Source of the DNA: Ziziphus jujuba
Taxonomy: Eukaryota; Streptophyta; Magnoliopsida; Rosales; Rhamnaceae
DNA: 64,000 nucleotides
NCBI RefSeq assembly: GCF_031755915.1
Contig: NC_083384.1
Coordinates: 7,666,501-7,730,500 of the forward strand
Direction: 5' to 3'
A program made the translations under genes and the position numbers. Below, piece after piece: positions 23,335-33,546 of the stretch. The notes under the pieces are model-generated. The model searched no databases. It was not told where the DNA came from and saw only the letters and a list, made by a program, of their open reading frames with translations. Every line of letters begins with the position of its first letter. Position 1 is the first letter of the stretch.

Positions 23335-23871
23335 CAATTTAATTTTGGGAAATTTAATTGGTGAATATATTATGTGTGATTTAAATATTTGGAATTTAAT
23401 TTTTATGTGCCAAATATTTATTTGATTTATGGTGGAATTATTTGTGAATTTATCGGATTTAAAAAAAAAAAGTGTATTTCACCAATTTATGCCATGTGAA
23501 ATTAATTTATGGTTTTGAGGATTTTGAAATTGGTGTGGTTTTAATGTTAAATTGGGCACGATTTGAATTTCAAATATTTCAAGGAAAATATTTGGTTATG
23601 TTTGTGATTTCAATTTTTATAAAATATGCCCGTGGAATATTATGAGATTTGATTATGATATTTCGAGAAATTATTTACGCTTGGAAAAATGTGGATATTT
23701 GAATTGATGGATTTGGGAGTTGGTGGATTTGAAAATCTTGGGATTTATGGTATTAATTATAAGGAAATTGTGGAGAATTTCCCGGTTCAAGCGGATGGAT
23801 TATGCCCGCTATGCTTATGAAAAATGTGAAATTTGTTTTATGATTTAAATTATGGATTTTATGATTTTTAG
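23319..23871 (+). other. intron-like segment in 5' LTR (hypothetical)
   Basis: Starts at a perfect plant 5' splice consensus (AAG|GTGAGT), is strongly A/T-rich and U-rich on the sense strand for about 550 bases, and ends ATTTTTAG|ATGCACC. Sequence on both sides is much richer in GC. The donor and the TTTTAG|AYGCAC acceptor are kept in the diverged LTRs (for example 31107-31660 in the 3' LTR). Splicing is an inference; an AT-rich LTR spacer without splicing is the alternative. Confidence 0.4.
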
Positions 23872-24439
23872 ATGCACCGTGCACGTACTGGTGTTCTGAT
23901 TATGTGATATGGTATATGTGATATGGTTAGTGTGCACACGGTTGTGATTAGCGCGCAGGTGGGTGTGAGTAGCGCGCGGTTGATATTATGAGGGTGTCCT
24001 GTGGATGCCATCGGAGAGGGCGGCCACCCCCCATTGGCCGGGACACCAGGTTAGCAGCGGCGCAGTGGGACGCCACGCGACCGTATGCCGGTTTTTTTCT
24101 ATAACCTCATGTCTGGCGGTACCTTGGGACGCTGGGTACTGTTGGCGCCACTGGTATATAGTGGGTGCATCAAATGATTTTCAGAACTGTGTTTTAAAAA
24201 TAAAATGTTTGGAAACTGAATTAGAATTAAAAATATAATTGTTACCGCTTCTGGTATTTAATTGATGTCTTGGTTTTCGGGAAATATGAATAAAGGGTTT
24301 TGTGAAAATGTTTTAAAAGGGGAACCTTTCCAACTGAGAGAATTGTAAGGGTTTTGAGAGAAATTATTATTTCCAAATAATTATTATTTATATACCTATT
24401 ACCGTGGTATGATAGTGTAGAGTAGTAGGGTCGCTCACT

Positions 24440-24481
24440 GAGATGATTAGCATCTCACACTCTTAAATTCCGTTCCTCTAG
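24440..24481 (+). other. hairpin and 3'-splice-like site in LTR
   Basis: GAGATG (24440-24445) and CATCTC (24451-24456) form a stem with a 5-base loop, followed by a pyrimidine-rich run ending CCTCTAG at 24481. The hairpin and TTCCGTTCCYYTAG are kept in most LTR copies, although the 8053 copy has a damaged left arm. Confidence 0.45.
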
Positions 24482-24900
24482 GTACCAGGTTGTTGGTGTT
24501 CACTCGGAGCGGACTTGATCTTCCTCGCTGTATTTGTTCGCGCAGTACCTTGTTCTTCTTTTACTGCAGTTGTAATATTTCTTTCACTTTTGCTGTATTC
24601 TATATTTTGTAGTACTTCATAAAGCTCTGTATACTGTATGGGACACTTATGTATTTGTATTGCACTGGATTACTGTATTTTTATTTTGGAGTGCTGAAAT
24701 TTGTGGAACCAGTTCGTCGTACTGTGGGAGGAATAAGGGAACAATTATAGAAGTGTGTTTTCAGTGCAGGAAATTTTGTGGTAAGTCCATCCCTTAGGGG
24801 AGGTTCTGCCGGATCTTCCACAGAAGGGTCCGGTAGGGTTTCCCTGGGATCAGGGCTTGTCTAGGGTTCCGGTGGGGAACTTTGGACGGGTCCTGACAGT

Positions 24901-24912
24901 TGGTATCAGAGC
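24901..24912 (+). other. primer-binding site (tRNA-iMet)
   Basis: TGGTATCAGAGC two bases after the 5' LTR, the standard binding site for the 3' end of initiator tRNA-Met that primes minus-strand DNA synthesis. Confidence 0.95.
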
Positions 24913-25040
24913 ATAGGTTCTTGTAATCCTAAGGGACTGTGCATTGCTGTACAGCCCATCCGTAAATTCCTTCCTTTTGTAATCGTGCTTAAGTGTCCCT
25001 GTTTCTAAACTCTTGTTTGTTTCTTCAGTAATCGACTACG

Positions 25041-28000
25041 ATGAGTCGGCGGGACACACGTAGAACTCGGGAACGCTCGGCTGAGAGTTCCGGGAGTCGA
25101 TCAAGCCTTAGAGATCTGGTCTCTCAGCTAACTAGAGCCTTAGGAGGTTCAAGCTCTAGTAACCGATCCGTGGATCAGGCTCGACGTTTAGGAGCCGTGG
25201 AGTTCGATGGAAGCCAAGGCCCAGCTGCAGCCTTGAAGTGGCTATCCAGCATGGAGAAAATCTTGGAAGAGGGGATGCAGTGCCCCGATGAGGATATGGT
25301 GAGGATTTCTGGGTTCATGTTAGAGGGAGACGCCCGGAAGTGGTGGCAAATGGAGAAGACCCGCAGAAGGCATACGTGGGACCAGTTCAAGATTGCCTTC
25401 TCTACTGAGTTCTGTCCTCCTGCCTACCGTGAGGCGAGAAGGAGAGAGTTCGAGGGACTGCGCCAGGGAAACATGACGGTGACAGAGTACGAGAGGAGGT
25501 TCCGAGAGCTGTCAGAGTTCTGCATGCACTTGATTCCCGACGATCACGCGAAGAAGGTGAGGTTCATAGACGGGTTGAACGAGTGCATCGGCTACACCCT
25601 TTCTGGGTCAGTACACCCCACCTATCAGTCCACCAGGGATGCAGCGCTCGAGCTAGAGAGACAGGCGGAGATACACAGACCCTCGAGGCGCAGACCGTTC
25701 GAAGGTTCGTACAGCGGGGTACCTCGACAGGGGGCATCTAAGAAGAGTCATAGTTCAGGCTCAGACAGTGCTGGGTTCAGCCCTCGAGGCAGATTTCAGA
25801 GGAGAGGCGGCTATCGTATGCCCCAACCAGCGCGCCATTCCATCAGCGGCGGCACGAGCTCATATCAGCACTCTGGGTTTAGCCCCAAGCCATTCTGCAA
25901 ACGTTGCAATAGAGCACACCATGGGATTTGCCAGTTTGAGGGTGTGTGCTTTCAGTGTGGACAGGCGGGACATATTAAGAGAAATTGCCCTTATGGAGAG
26001 GCGGGAGTGTTAGGGGCGAGCCCACCATCACATCAGGCCAGTGGATCGCGGGGTCAGAGTTCCCGAGGGAGTTATGCAGTAGGAGGTTCATCGGGATCAG
26101 TCCCACAGCCTGTTGGACCGAGCAGGGGTAGAGGACGGAGGCCCCAGCAGACAGGGCAGGGTCGAGTGTTTGCGATGACGCAGCAGGAGGCCCTAGCTAC
26201 ACCGGACGTCGTGGCAGGTACGTTGAATATATTCGGTAATGATGCATTAGTACTTATAGACCCGGGAGCAACACATTCATTCATCTCCAAGGAATTCGTC
26301 ACTCGGGTCGGTATGACCCCTACTCCTTTAGAATGTCTAGTAGAGATAGCCACTCCTACAGGAGAATCCTTGTGGCCTAGCCAGTTAATCAAGGAATGTT
26401 TCTTCTGCATCGAAGATCAAATGATGGAGGCGGACTTGATCCTGTTGGATCTGTCCGGACTTGATGTAATTTTGGGCATGGATTGGTTGGCAAGGAACCA
26501 TGCATCTGTAGACTGTTTCAGCAAGGAAGTTACATTCAGGAGGCCAGGGTTGCCAGAAGTAGTATTCCGTGGAGGAGTTGGAAGGCCCTTACCGAGGTTG
26601 ATATCTACCCTTACCGCCAAGAAGCTACTGAATAAAGGTTGCCAGGGGTATTTGGCTCATGTGATAGATACCCGAGTAAGTGGGGTCAGGTTGGAAGACA
26701 TGCCCGTTGTGAGGGATTTCTCGGACGTGTTTCCTGAGGAGTTACCAGGATTGCCTCCGGAAAGGGAAGTTGACTTTCCCATTGAATTGATTCCAGGCAC
26801 CGTGCCTATTTCTCTACCACCGTATCGGATGGCTCCAGCGGAGTTAAGGGAGCTAAAGGTCCAGTTGCAAGATTTGGTAGATAAGGGGTTTATTAGACCA
26901 AGTATATCGCCGTGGGGAGCCCCAGTTTTGTTTGTAAAGAAAAAGGATGGTAGTCTAAGGCTGTGTATAGACTACCGACAACTTAATAAGGTCACCATTC
27001 CTAATCGCTATCCGTTGCCAAGGATAGATGATCTATTCGACCAACTCCAAGGTGCCAAGGTGTTCTCCAAGATCGACTTGAGGTCGGGATACCATCAGTT
27101 AAGGATCCGAGAGTCGGACATTCCTAAGACTGCCTTTAGGACGAGGTACGGACATTATGAATTCCTAGTGATGTCGTTCGGACTCACCAATGCCCCAGCA
27201 ACTTTCATGGACTTGATGAATAGGGTGTTTCGTCCGTACTTGGATCATTTTGTCATTGTATTTATCGATGACATTCTGATCTATTCAAGGAGCCAAGAAG
27301 AGCACGTGAGGCATTTGAAGAGAGTGCTCCAAACTCTAAGGCAGCATCAGCTATATGCTAAATTCGACAAGTGTGAATTCTGGTTGAATCAAGTGGGTTT
27401 TCTCGGACATATCGTGTCGGCAGAAGGTATCTATGTGGACCCTGATAAGGTAAAGGCAGTGTTGAGTTGGGAGCGCCCTACCACTGTGAGGGAGGTACGA
27501 AGTTTTCTTGGATTAGCGGGTTACTACCGTCGTTTTATTGAAGGGTTTTCAAGGATTGCCGGGCCGCTTCATAGATTGACCCGAAAGAATGTTGAACTTA
27601 GTTGGACGGACAGGTGTGAACAGAGTTTTCAGGAGTTGAAGCAAAAGTTGACATCCGCACCTGTTTTAACTTTACCTGATGGGAATGAAGGTTTTGAAGT
27701 TTATTGTGATGCATCCCATCAAGGGTTGGGTTGCGTGCTAATGCAGAATCAAAGGGTGGTAGCGTATGCATCTCGGCAATTGAAGCAGCACGAACAGAAT
27801 TACCCTACGCACGACTTAGAATTGGCGGCGGTAGTCTTTGCTCTAAAGAAGTGGAGGCACTACTTGTATGGGGCCACGTGCCAAATCTATACCGACCACA
27901 AGAGCCTCAAGTATATTTTCACTCAGAAGGAGTTAAATATGAGGCAAAGGCGATGGATGGAGTTGTTAAAGGATTATGACTGTGTGATTGACTATCACCC

Positions 28001-28076
28001 GGGTAAGGCGAATGTAGTGGCAGATGCTTTGAGTAGGAAGGCTACTGGATCCCTTGCTCACATCCAAGTCATCTAA
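25041..28076 (+). CDS. gag-pol part 1: Gag, protease, RT, RNase H
   Basis: 1011 residues from ATG 25041, the first good start after the leader. Gag domain at about residues 50-210 ([13 protein letters not shown] region), then an Arg/Ser/Gly-rich stretch and a zinc knuckle CX2CX4HX4C at 303-316 (C303, C306, H311, C316). Aspartic protease active site DPGA at 407-410. Reverse transcriptase with first catalytic Asp at 679 ([10 protein letters not shown]) and FIDD at 741-744. RNase H from about 886 (Asp890 in YCDAS) to the ADALSRK end. The frame stops at TAA 28074-28076, right after HIQVI, but continues in the same frame as integrase. The related fragment at 320-1014 has CAA there, so the stop is a nonsense change in this copy, not a natural end. 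Confidence 0.95.
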   Translation: MSRRDTRRTRERSAESSGSRSSLRDLVSQLTRALGGSSSSNRSVDQARRLGAVEFDGSQGPAAALKWLSSMEKILEEGMQCPDEDMVRISGFMLEGDARKWWQMEKTRRRHTWDQFKIAFSTEFCPPAYREARRREFEGLRQGNMTVTEYERRFRELSEFCMHLIPDDHAKKVRFIDGLNECIGYTLSGSVHPTYQSTRDAALELERQAEIHRPSRRRPFEGSYSGVPRQGASKKSHSSGSDSAGFSPRGRFQRRGGYRMPQPARHSISGGTSSYQHSGFSPKPFCKRCNRAHHGICQFEGVCFQCGQAGHIKRNCPYGEAGVLGASPPSHQASGSRGQSSRGSYAVGGSSGSVPQPVGPSRGRGRRPQQTGQGRVFAMTQQEALATPDVVAGTLNIFGNDALVLIDPGATHSFISKEFVTRVGMTPTPLECLVEIATPTGESLWPSQLIKECFFCIEDQMMEADLILLDLSGLDVILGMDWLARNHASVDCFSKEVTFRRPGLPEVVFRGGVGRPLPRLISTLTAKKLLNKGCQGYLAHVIDTRVSGVRLEDMPVVRDFSDVFPEELPGLPPEREVDFPIELIPGTVPISLPPYRMAPAELRELKVQLQDLVDKGFIRPSISPWGAPVLFVKKKDGSLRLCIDYRQLNKVTIPNRYPLPRIDDLFDQLQGAKVFSKIDLRSGYHQLRIRESDIPKTAFRTRYGHYEFLVMSFGLTNAPATFMDLMNRVFRPYLDHFVIVFIDDILIYSRSQEEHVRHLKRVLQTLRQHQLYAKFDKCEFWLNQVGFLGHIVSAEGIYVDPDKVKAVLSWERPTTVREVRSFLGLAGYYRRFIEGFSRIAGPLHRLTRKNVELSWTDRCEQSFQELKQKLTSAPVLTLPDGNEGFEVYCDASHQGLGCVLMQNQRVVAYASRQLKQHEQNYPTHDLELAAVVFALKKWRHYLYGATCQIYTDHKSLKYIFTQKELNMRQRRWMELLKDYDCVIDYHPGKANVVADALSRKATGSLAHIQVI

Positions 28077-29615
28077 CTACCTCTCATGGTGGAGTTGAAG
28101 AAGATGGGGGTGTTAATGCATATGCATCCTTCAGGAGTTCTCATGGCTAGCTTCCAGGTACGACCGGTGTTGGTGGATCGTATAGTAGAGACCCAAATGG
28201 AAGATCCTAAGTTGAGGACAATTAAGGGCAAGGTACAAGAAGGTCTTGATCCGGAATTTTCCATAAGGAGGGATGGAGCCCTCGTGTATAAAGGACGACT
28301 TTGCGTTCCGGATATCCCAGGACTCAAGAAGGAGATTTTGGAGGAGGCGCATAGCTCGATGTATGCGATGCATCCTGGGAGTACCAAGATGTATCGGACG
28401 CTTGTTAAGTATTATTGGTGGATTGGTATGAAGAGAGAAGTGGCAGACTTTGTATCAAAGTGTTTGATTTGTCAACAAGTGAAAGCAGAAAGACAGAAGC
28501 CTTCGGGACTACTCCAACCTTTACCGATTCCCGTGTGGAAGTGGGAAGAACTCAACATGGACTTCGTATTCAAGCTTCCTTCCACACCTAGAAGGTACGA
28601 CGGCATTTGGGTAATCATTGATCGTCTCACCAAGTCGGCACACTTCCTACCGGTACGAGAACGTTTTTCGCCCGAGAAGTTAGCCCAGTTGTTCGTGCAA
28701 CGCATTGTAAGTCTTCATGGAGTACCGTTAGCCATCGTCTCCGATCGAGATCCGCGCTTTACTTCACGACTATGGCGGAAGTTGGCTGATGCACTAGGAG
28801 CAAGACTTAACTACAGCACCGCTTTTCACCCACAATCTGATGGACAAGCAGAGCGCACAATCCAGACATTAGAAGACATGCTAAGGTCTTGCATTATGCA
28901 ATTTAGCGGTAGCTGGGATGAACAACTGCCACTGATAGAGTTTGTCTACAACAACAGTTATCAAGCGAGTACTGGAATGTCCCCGTATGAAGCTTTATAT
29001 GGGAGGCAGTGTCGGACACCTTTGTGTTGGAGTGAGGTAGGAGAAGAGAGGCTCCTTGCAACAACTAATGCGGTCGGATCTGAGTATTTAAGGATGACCT
29101 TGGACAAGGTGAAGATCGTTAGGGATCGATTGAAGGTTGCCCAAGATAGACAGAAGAGTTACGCCGATGTGCGTAGAAAGGATTTGGAATTCGAGGTAGG
29201 AGATTGGGTATTCCTAAAACTATCTCCATGGAAAGGAGTAGTACGTTTTGGACGACGAGGTAAGTTGGGTCCTCGTTATATTGGGCCTTACGAGGTTACG
29301 GAGAGGATTGGCCCGGTGGCGTATAGGTTGGCGTTACCGGAAGAGCTAGCTCGAGTACACAACATGTTTCATGTGTCGATGCTACGGAAGTATATTGCAG
29401 ACCCTTCGCACGTACTCGAGAGTCCGGATATAGAGATAAGGGAAGATCTTTCGTATGTGGAGCAGCCAGTACAGATTTTGGATCGCGAGGAACGCACGCT
29501 ATGCAACAAGACTATTCCTCTAGTTAAGGTCTTATGGCGGAACCACTTGGTCAAGGAAGCAACGTGGGAACCCGAAGCACAGATGCGTGAGCAGTACCCG
29601 TATCTGTTCCAGTGA
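28077..29615 (+). pseudogene. gag-pol part 2: integrase and chromodomain
   Basis: Same reading frame as part 1, separated only by the TAA; the first Met after the stop is at 28086, and residues here are numbered from it. Integrase zinc finger H89, H96, C126, C129. Catalytic triad D159, D220, E256, with the standard 35-residue D-to-E spacing. GPY/F module at about 393-402. C-terminal chromodomain-like segment at about 453-509 (EQPVQILDREE, then KVLWRNH and ATWEPE), the mark of chromoviruses, thought to guide integration toward certain chromatin. All key residues are intact. Without readthrough of the stop, no integrase would be made as part of the polyprotein. Confidence 0.93.
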
Positions 29616-29646
29616 CGTGCGGAAATTTCGAGGACGAAATTTTTGT

Positions 29647-29658
29647 AAGGGGGGAAGG
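29647..29658 (+). other. polypurine tract
   Basis: AAGGGGGGAAGG one base before the 3' LTR: the expected primer for plus-strand DNA synthesis. Confidence 0.9.
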
Positions 29659-29659
29659 C

Positions 29660-32600
29660 TGTAACACCCCGTCCCGAATCGCACCGGAATCCGTGCACGT
29701 TGACCGAGGTTGACCGTTGACCGTTGACCGAAGGGGTCAAAAGTTGACTTTTTGACTCGGTGGGAATTTCGAGTTGACCAGGGTACCGTGGCGAAGTGCA
29801 TGACGCCCTGAGTTCGTAGACTAGTAGCACGTCAAAAACGGAGCTACGGTTTGAAAGTTATGGGCAAAACAAGTTGAAGTGTAAACTGTCTAAAAGGTGC
29901 CGGGAGTTGACTTTTTCTTGTGATGTAATTGTGAGTTGACTCTTGTATGGTTGTAAAGTACTCGTCGATACGAGTTCATAGACTAGCGGCACGCTTAAAT
30001 CGGACATCCGGTTAAAAAGTTATGGACGTTTGAAGTTTACCGGATACCGTATTATTTTAATGTTTTTGGGTCGTGAACAGTGAAATGCCACGTGTCAGTT
30101 TCTGATTGGTCCACGTGGCATGAACAGTGTCACGCAGGGTTTTAATTTTGAAAAACTCTCGGGGAAGAGAGAGAAAGAGAGAGAAGAGAGAGAAAGAGAG
30201 AGAGAGAGAGCCACCGCCGGCCACCGGATTTTGCCACTGTTCCGGCCGAGTTACTGTACATGCACCGGACAGAAAGCTTGCCCACCTCATTTCCGGCAAA
30301 ACCTCCAAATTTCACTGCGAACGGCCGCCGGACGCGCCCGGATCGGACGTCCGAAGTTTGGCGGCGATTTTTCCCCTCCACCGCCGGCCACCGCGAATCG
30401 GCACTATTCCGGCCAATATACAGTACACGCGCCATACACCCAGCATCCTCTCCTCAAGTCCGGCCTACCCACCAAAAATCACGGCCATCGGACCACCGAC
30501 GCGCCGGGATCGGAGCGTTTTCCGGCGAGGGGTCGAAAATCTTCAAACGGTGATTTCTCCGCCGTCCGACCTCCGTTTTGCTCACCGTCGGTCCCGTTGG
30601 ATTGCTCTCCTCACGATCTACAAATCTGCAAAATTTCACAGCAAACGGCCACCGTCGGAAATTACTGTTCCGGCGACGGTTGCCGGTGACGTGGCGGCCC
30701 GCCGGAAATTACTGTTCCGGCAAGTACCCCGAAAATTCCGGCCAGCTCCAGTCCGCAGTGTTCGACCTCCTGAACCCAAATCCGACTTCCGTTTCCACCA
30801 ATTCGCGACGGTTTGGGAGAATTGCGGAGCCGAAACCCGAAAAGCCTCCCGATAAAATTCCGACCCCGTCAGGTACGATCATCGGAAATTAAGACCGGAT
30901 CTGTGATTAGCATCACTCGAGCTTCGATTCGGTATATAATTCGTAAATTTTAGTTATCGTTTGGTGTTCGCTCCCCGGGTACCCATTTGGGGATTACCCG
31001 AATAAAATATTAATATTTGTGGTTTTGGTACTGTGGATGTTTTAGTTGCACGTGCAAGTAGCGGAGTCGATCCTGCGGAGGATCTTGATTGAGATACGTG
31101 CACAAGGTGAGTGACCCACCTTCAATTTAATTTTGGGAAATTTAATTGGTGAATATATTATGTGTGATTTAAATATTTGGAATTTAATTTTTATGTGCCA
31201 AATATTTATTTGATTTATGGTGGAATTATTTGTGAATTTATCGGATTTAAAAAAAAAAATGTGTATTTCACCAATTTATGCCATGTGAAATTAATTTATG
31301 GTTTTGAGGATTTTGAAATTGGTGTGGTTTTAATGTTAAATTGGGCACGATTTGAATTTCAAATATTTCAAGGAAAATATTTGGTTATGTTTGTGATTTC
31401 AATTTTTATAAAATATGCCCGTGGAATATTATGAGATTTGATTATGATATTTCGAGAAATTATTTACGCTTGGAAAAATGTGGATATTTGAATTGATGGA
31501 TTTGGGAGTTGGTGGATTTGAAAATCTTGGGATTTATGGTATTAATTATAAGGAAATTGTGGAGAATTTCCCGGTTCAAGCGGATGGATTATGCCCGCTA
31601 TGCTTATGAAAAATGTGAAATTTGTTTTATGATTTAAATTATGGATTTTATGATTTTTAGATGCACCGTGCACGTACTGGTGTTCTGATTATGTGATATG
31701 GTATATGTGATATGGTTAGTGTGCACACGGTTGTGATTAGCGCGCAGGTGGGTGTGAGTAGCGCGCGGTTGATATTATGAGGGTGTCCTGTGGATGCCAT
31801 CGGAGAGGGCGGCCACCCCCCATTGGCCGGGACACCAGGTTAGCAGCGGCGCAGTGGGACGCCACGCGACCGTATGCCGGTTTCTTTCTATAACCTCATG
31901 TCTGGCGGTACCTTGGGATGCTTGGTACTGTTGGCGCCACTGGTATATAGTGGGTGCATCAAATGATTTTCAGAACTGTGTTTTAAAAATAAAATGTTTG
32001 GAAACTGAATTAGAATTAAAAATATAATTGTTACCGCTTCTGGTATTTAATTGATGTCTTGGTTTTCGGGAAATATGAATAAAGGGTTTTGTGAAAATGT
32101 TTTAAAAGGGGAACCTTTCCAACTGAGAGAATTGTAAGGGTTTTGAGAGAAATTATTATTTCCAAATAATTATTATTTATATACCTATTACCGTGGTATG
32201 ATAGTGTAGAGTAGTAGGGTCGCTCACTGAGATGATTAGCATCTCACACTCTTAAATTCCGTTCCTCTAGGTACCAGGTTGTCGGTGTTCACTCGGAGCG
32301 GACTTGATCTTCCTCGCTGTATTTGTTCGCGCAGTACCTTGTTCTTCTTTTACTGCAGTTGTAATATTTCTTTCACTTTTGCTGTATTCTATATTTTGTA
32401 GTACTTCATAAAGCTCTGTATACTGTATGGGACACTTATGTATTTGTATTGCACTGGATTACTGTATTTTTATTTTGGAGTGCTGAAATTTGTGGAACCA
32501 GTTCGTCGTACTGTGGGAGGAATAAGGGAACAATTATAGAAGTGTGTTTTCAGTGCAGGAAATTTTGTGGTAAGTCCATCCCTTAGGGGAGGTTCTGCCG

Positions 32601-32687
32601 GATCTTCCACAGAAGGGTCCGGTAGGGTTTCCCTGGGATCAGGGCTTGTCTAGGGTTCCGGTGGGGAACTTTGGACGGGTCCTGACA
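29660..32687 (+). repeat. 3' LTR
   Basis: 3028 bp, nearly identical to the 5' LTR. The length difference comes mainly from a shorter GA-rich tract near 30163-30211. Followed by TGTAG (32688-32692), the right target duplication. Confidence 0.95.
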
Positions 32688-32692
32688 TGTAG

Positions 32693-33280
32693 AGTGTATA
32701 TGCTCCAAGCAACCAGAAAAAGCCTTTGAAATAAAAAAAAAAAAATTGTTTAGGAGATTTTACTTGGAAAGATAACCAAAAATTCTCAACTTTATGCAGA
32801 GCCATATGTAATGCATCATAGAGAATTCAGAAATATCATAGGTATGTACTGTTTTTGTTGTCTAATTTTCTCACTAGTAAATCAAACGCTAAGGATAAGG
32901 TTTTTAGTACCAGGAAAACAAAAATGTGAAAAAGCAATAATAATAATGGTAGAAATCCTTTACCGCTTTAGTACTTGGGTCAAAACGAAAATCCAACGAC
33001 AATTAAATATCAATATCAATATTCAATAGAATGAATGGTTTTCATTTCTTTTCAATTACCTTTTATAAATCTGTGTAGGATTCAAAAGATAATCTTTATA
33101 AATTTTGTAATGATAATAATGTAAAATGATTTACCTTATAAAAATTTACTTTGATTTTCTTTGAACTTAATGTGAGGATCATGTGGTATCTATTAGGGGA
33201 TTATTGACCACAAACGTTCACAAAACGGTCTACCACTTTTACTTGCACCTTGCATTATTAGACTGTTGACTTGTCTTTTC
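32693..33280. repeat. flank block R and unassigned AT-rich DNA
   Basis: 32693-32845 continues block Q and matches 40626-40790 and 62780-62950 (ATGCTCCAAGCAACCAGAAA). 32846-33280 is AT-rich with no recognised gene. Confidence 0.75.
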
Positions 33281-33546
33281 TCACATCTTCTTGCAATTTC
33301 CACCCCTGATCAAAGTACGATTGACCCAATTTTTTTTTCCCCCCCCCCACCACGATTTAGGATGGTTAACACTACTTGTAAGCTGGTCAATATAGACACT
33401 GCTTGAACCCTGGGATGTAAGCGTGGGCCCACTTACATCCCACCAGTTTATACCTTTTAGAATACTGCTTGCACCTTCATCAAAGTAGCAATTGCTTGCA
33501 CCCTGGTCCAAATAGAGTCACAGTCTTCACCGTATCTAAGGTCCCC
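33281..33546 (-). pseudogene. possible lost C-terminal exon of TNL1
   Basis: Downstream of the TNL1 stop the minus strand still encodes pieces such as LDQGASNCYFDEGASS and SSSVYIDQL, resembling pieces in the same place behind TNL2 (HFDEGESSAYFD; YFDEDENSVYFD). The two flanks share this sequence although neither is an open extension of the gene now. It may be a decayed acidic C-terminal exon or a coincidental open 3' UTR. Confidence 0.35.

Larger units (their letters stand above)
21853..24898 (+). repeat. 5' LTR
   Basis: TGTAACACC...GGTCCTGACA, 3046 bp. Order of parts: TTGAC-rich start (W-box cluster), G-box/CCAAT module near 22281-22313, GA microsatellite near 22357-22420, GC-rich hairpin-dense block to about 23100, TATA-like TCGGTATATAA at 23141-23151, nested hairpins 23258-23334, AT-rich block to 23871, core around 23872-24170, a second AT-rich block, the GAGATG/CATCTC hairpin, and the end. 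The U3/R/U5 borders cannot be set from sequence alone. Confidence 0.95.
21853..32687 (+). mobile_element. complete Tekay/Del-type chromovirus retrotransposon
   Basis: A 10,835-bp Ty3/gypsy element: 5' LTR, primer-binding site, gag-protease-RT-RNase H-integrase-chromodomain frame, polypurine tract and 3' LTR, flanked by the 5-bp duplication TGTAG. The pol order and C-terminal chromodomain place it with chromoviruses, and long LTRs plus sequence features fit the Tekay/Del lineage. The two LTRs differ by only about a dozen substitutions seen by eye plus one microsatellite length change over 3.03 kb, so the insertion is young. It landed in block Q of the TNL flank, 0.9 kb beyond the end of TNL1. 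The polyprotein is interrupted by one stop codon, so this copy is not autonomous as sequenced. Confidence 0.96.

Noticed and set aside
28074..28076. Programmed stop-codon readthrough between RNase H and integrase
   Set aside because: Regulated stops in retroelements usually lie between gag and pol, not before integrase, and the related copy at 320-1014 has a sense codon here. A simple nonsense mutation is the better reading.
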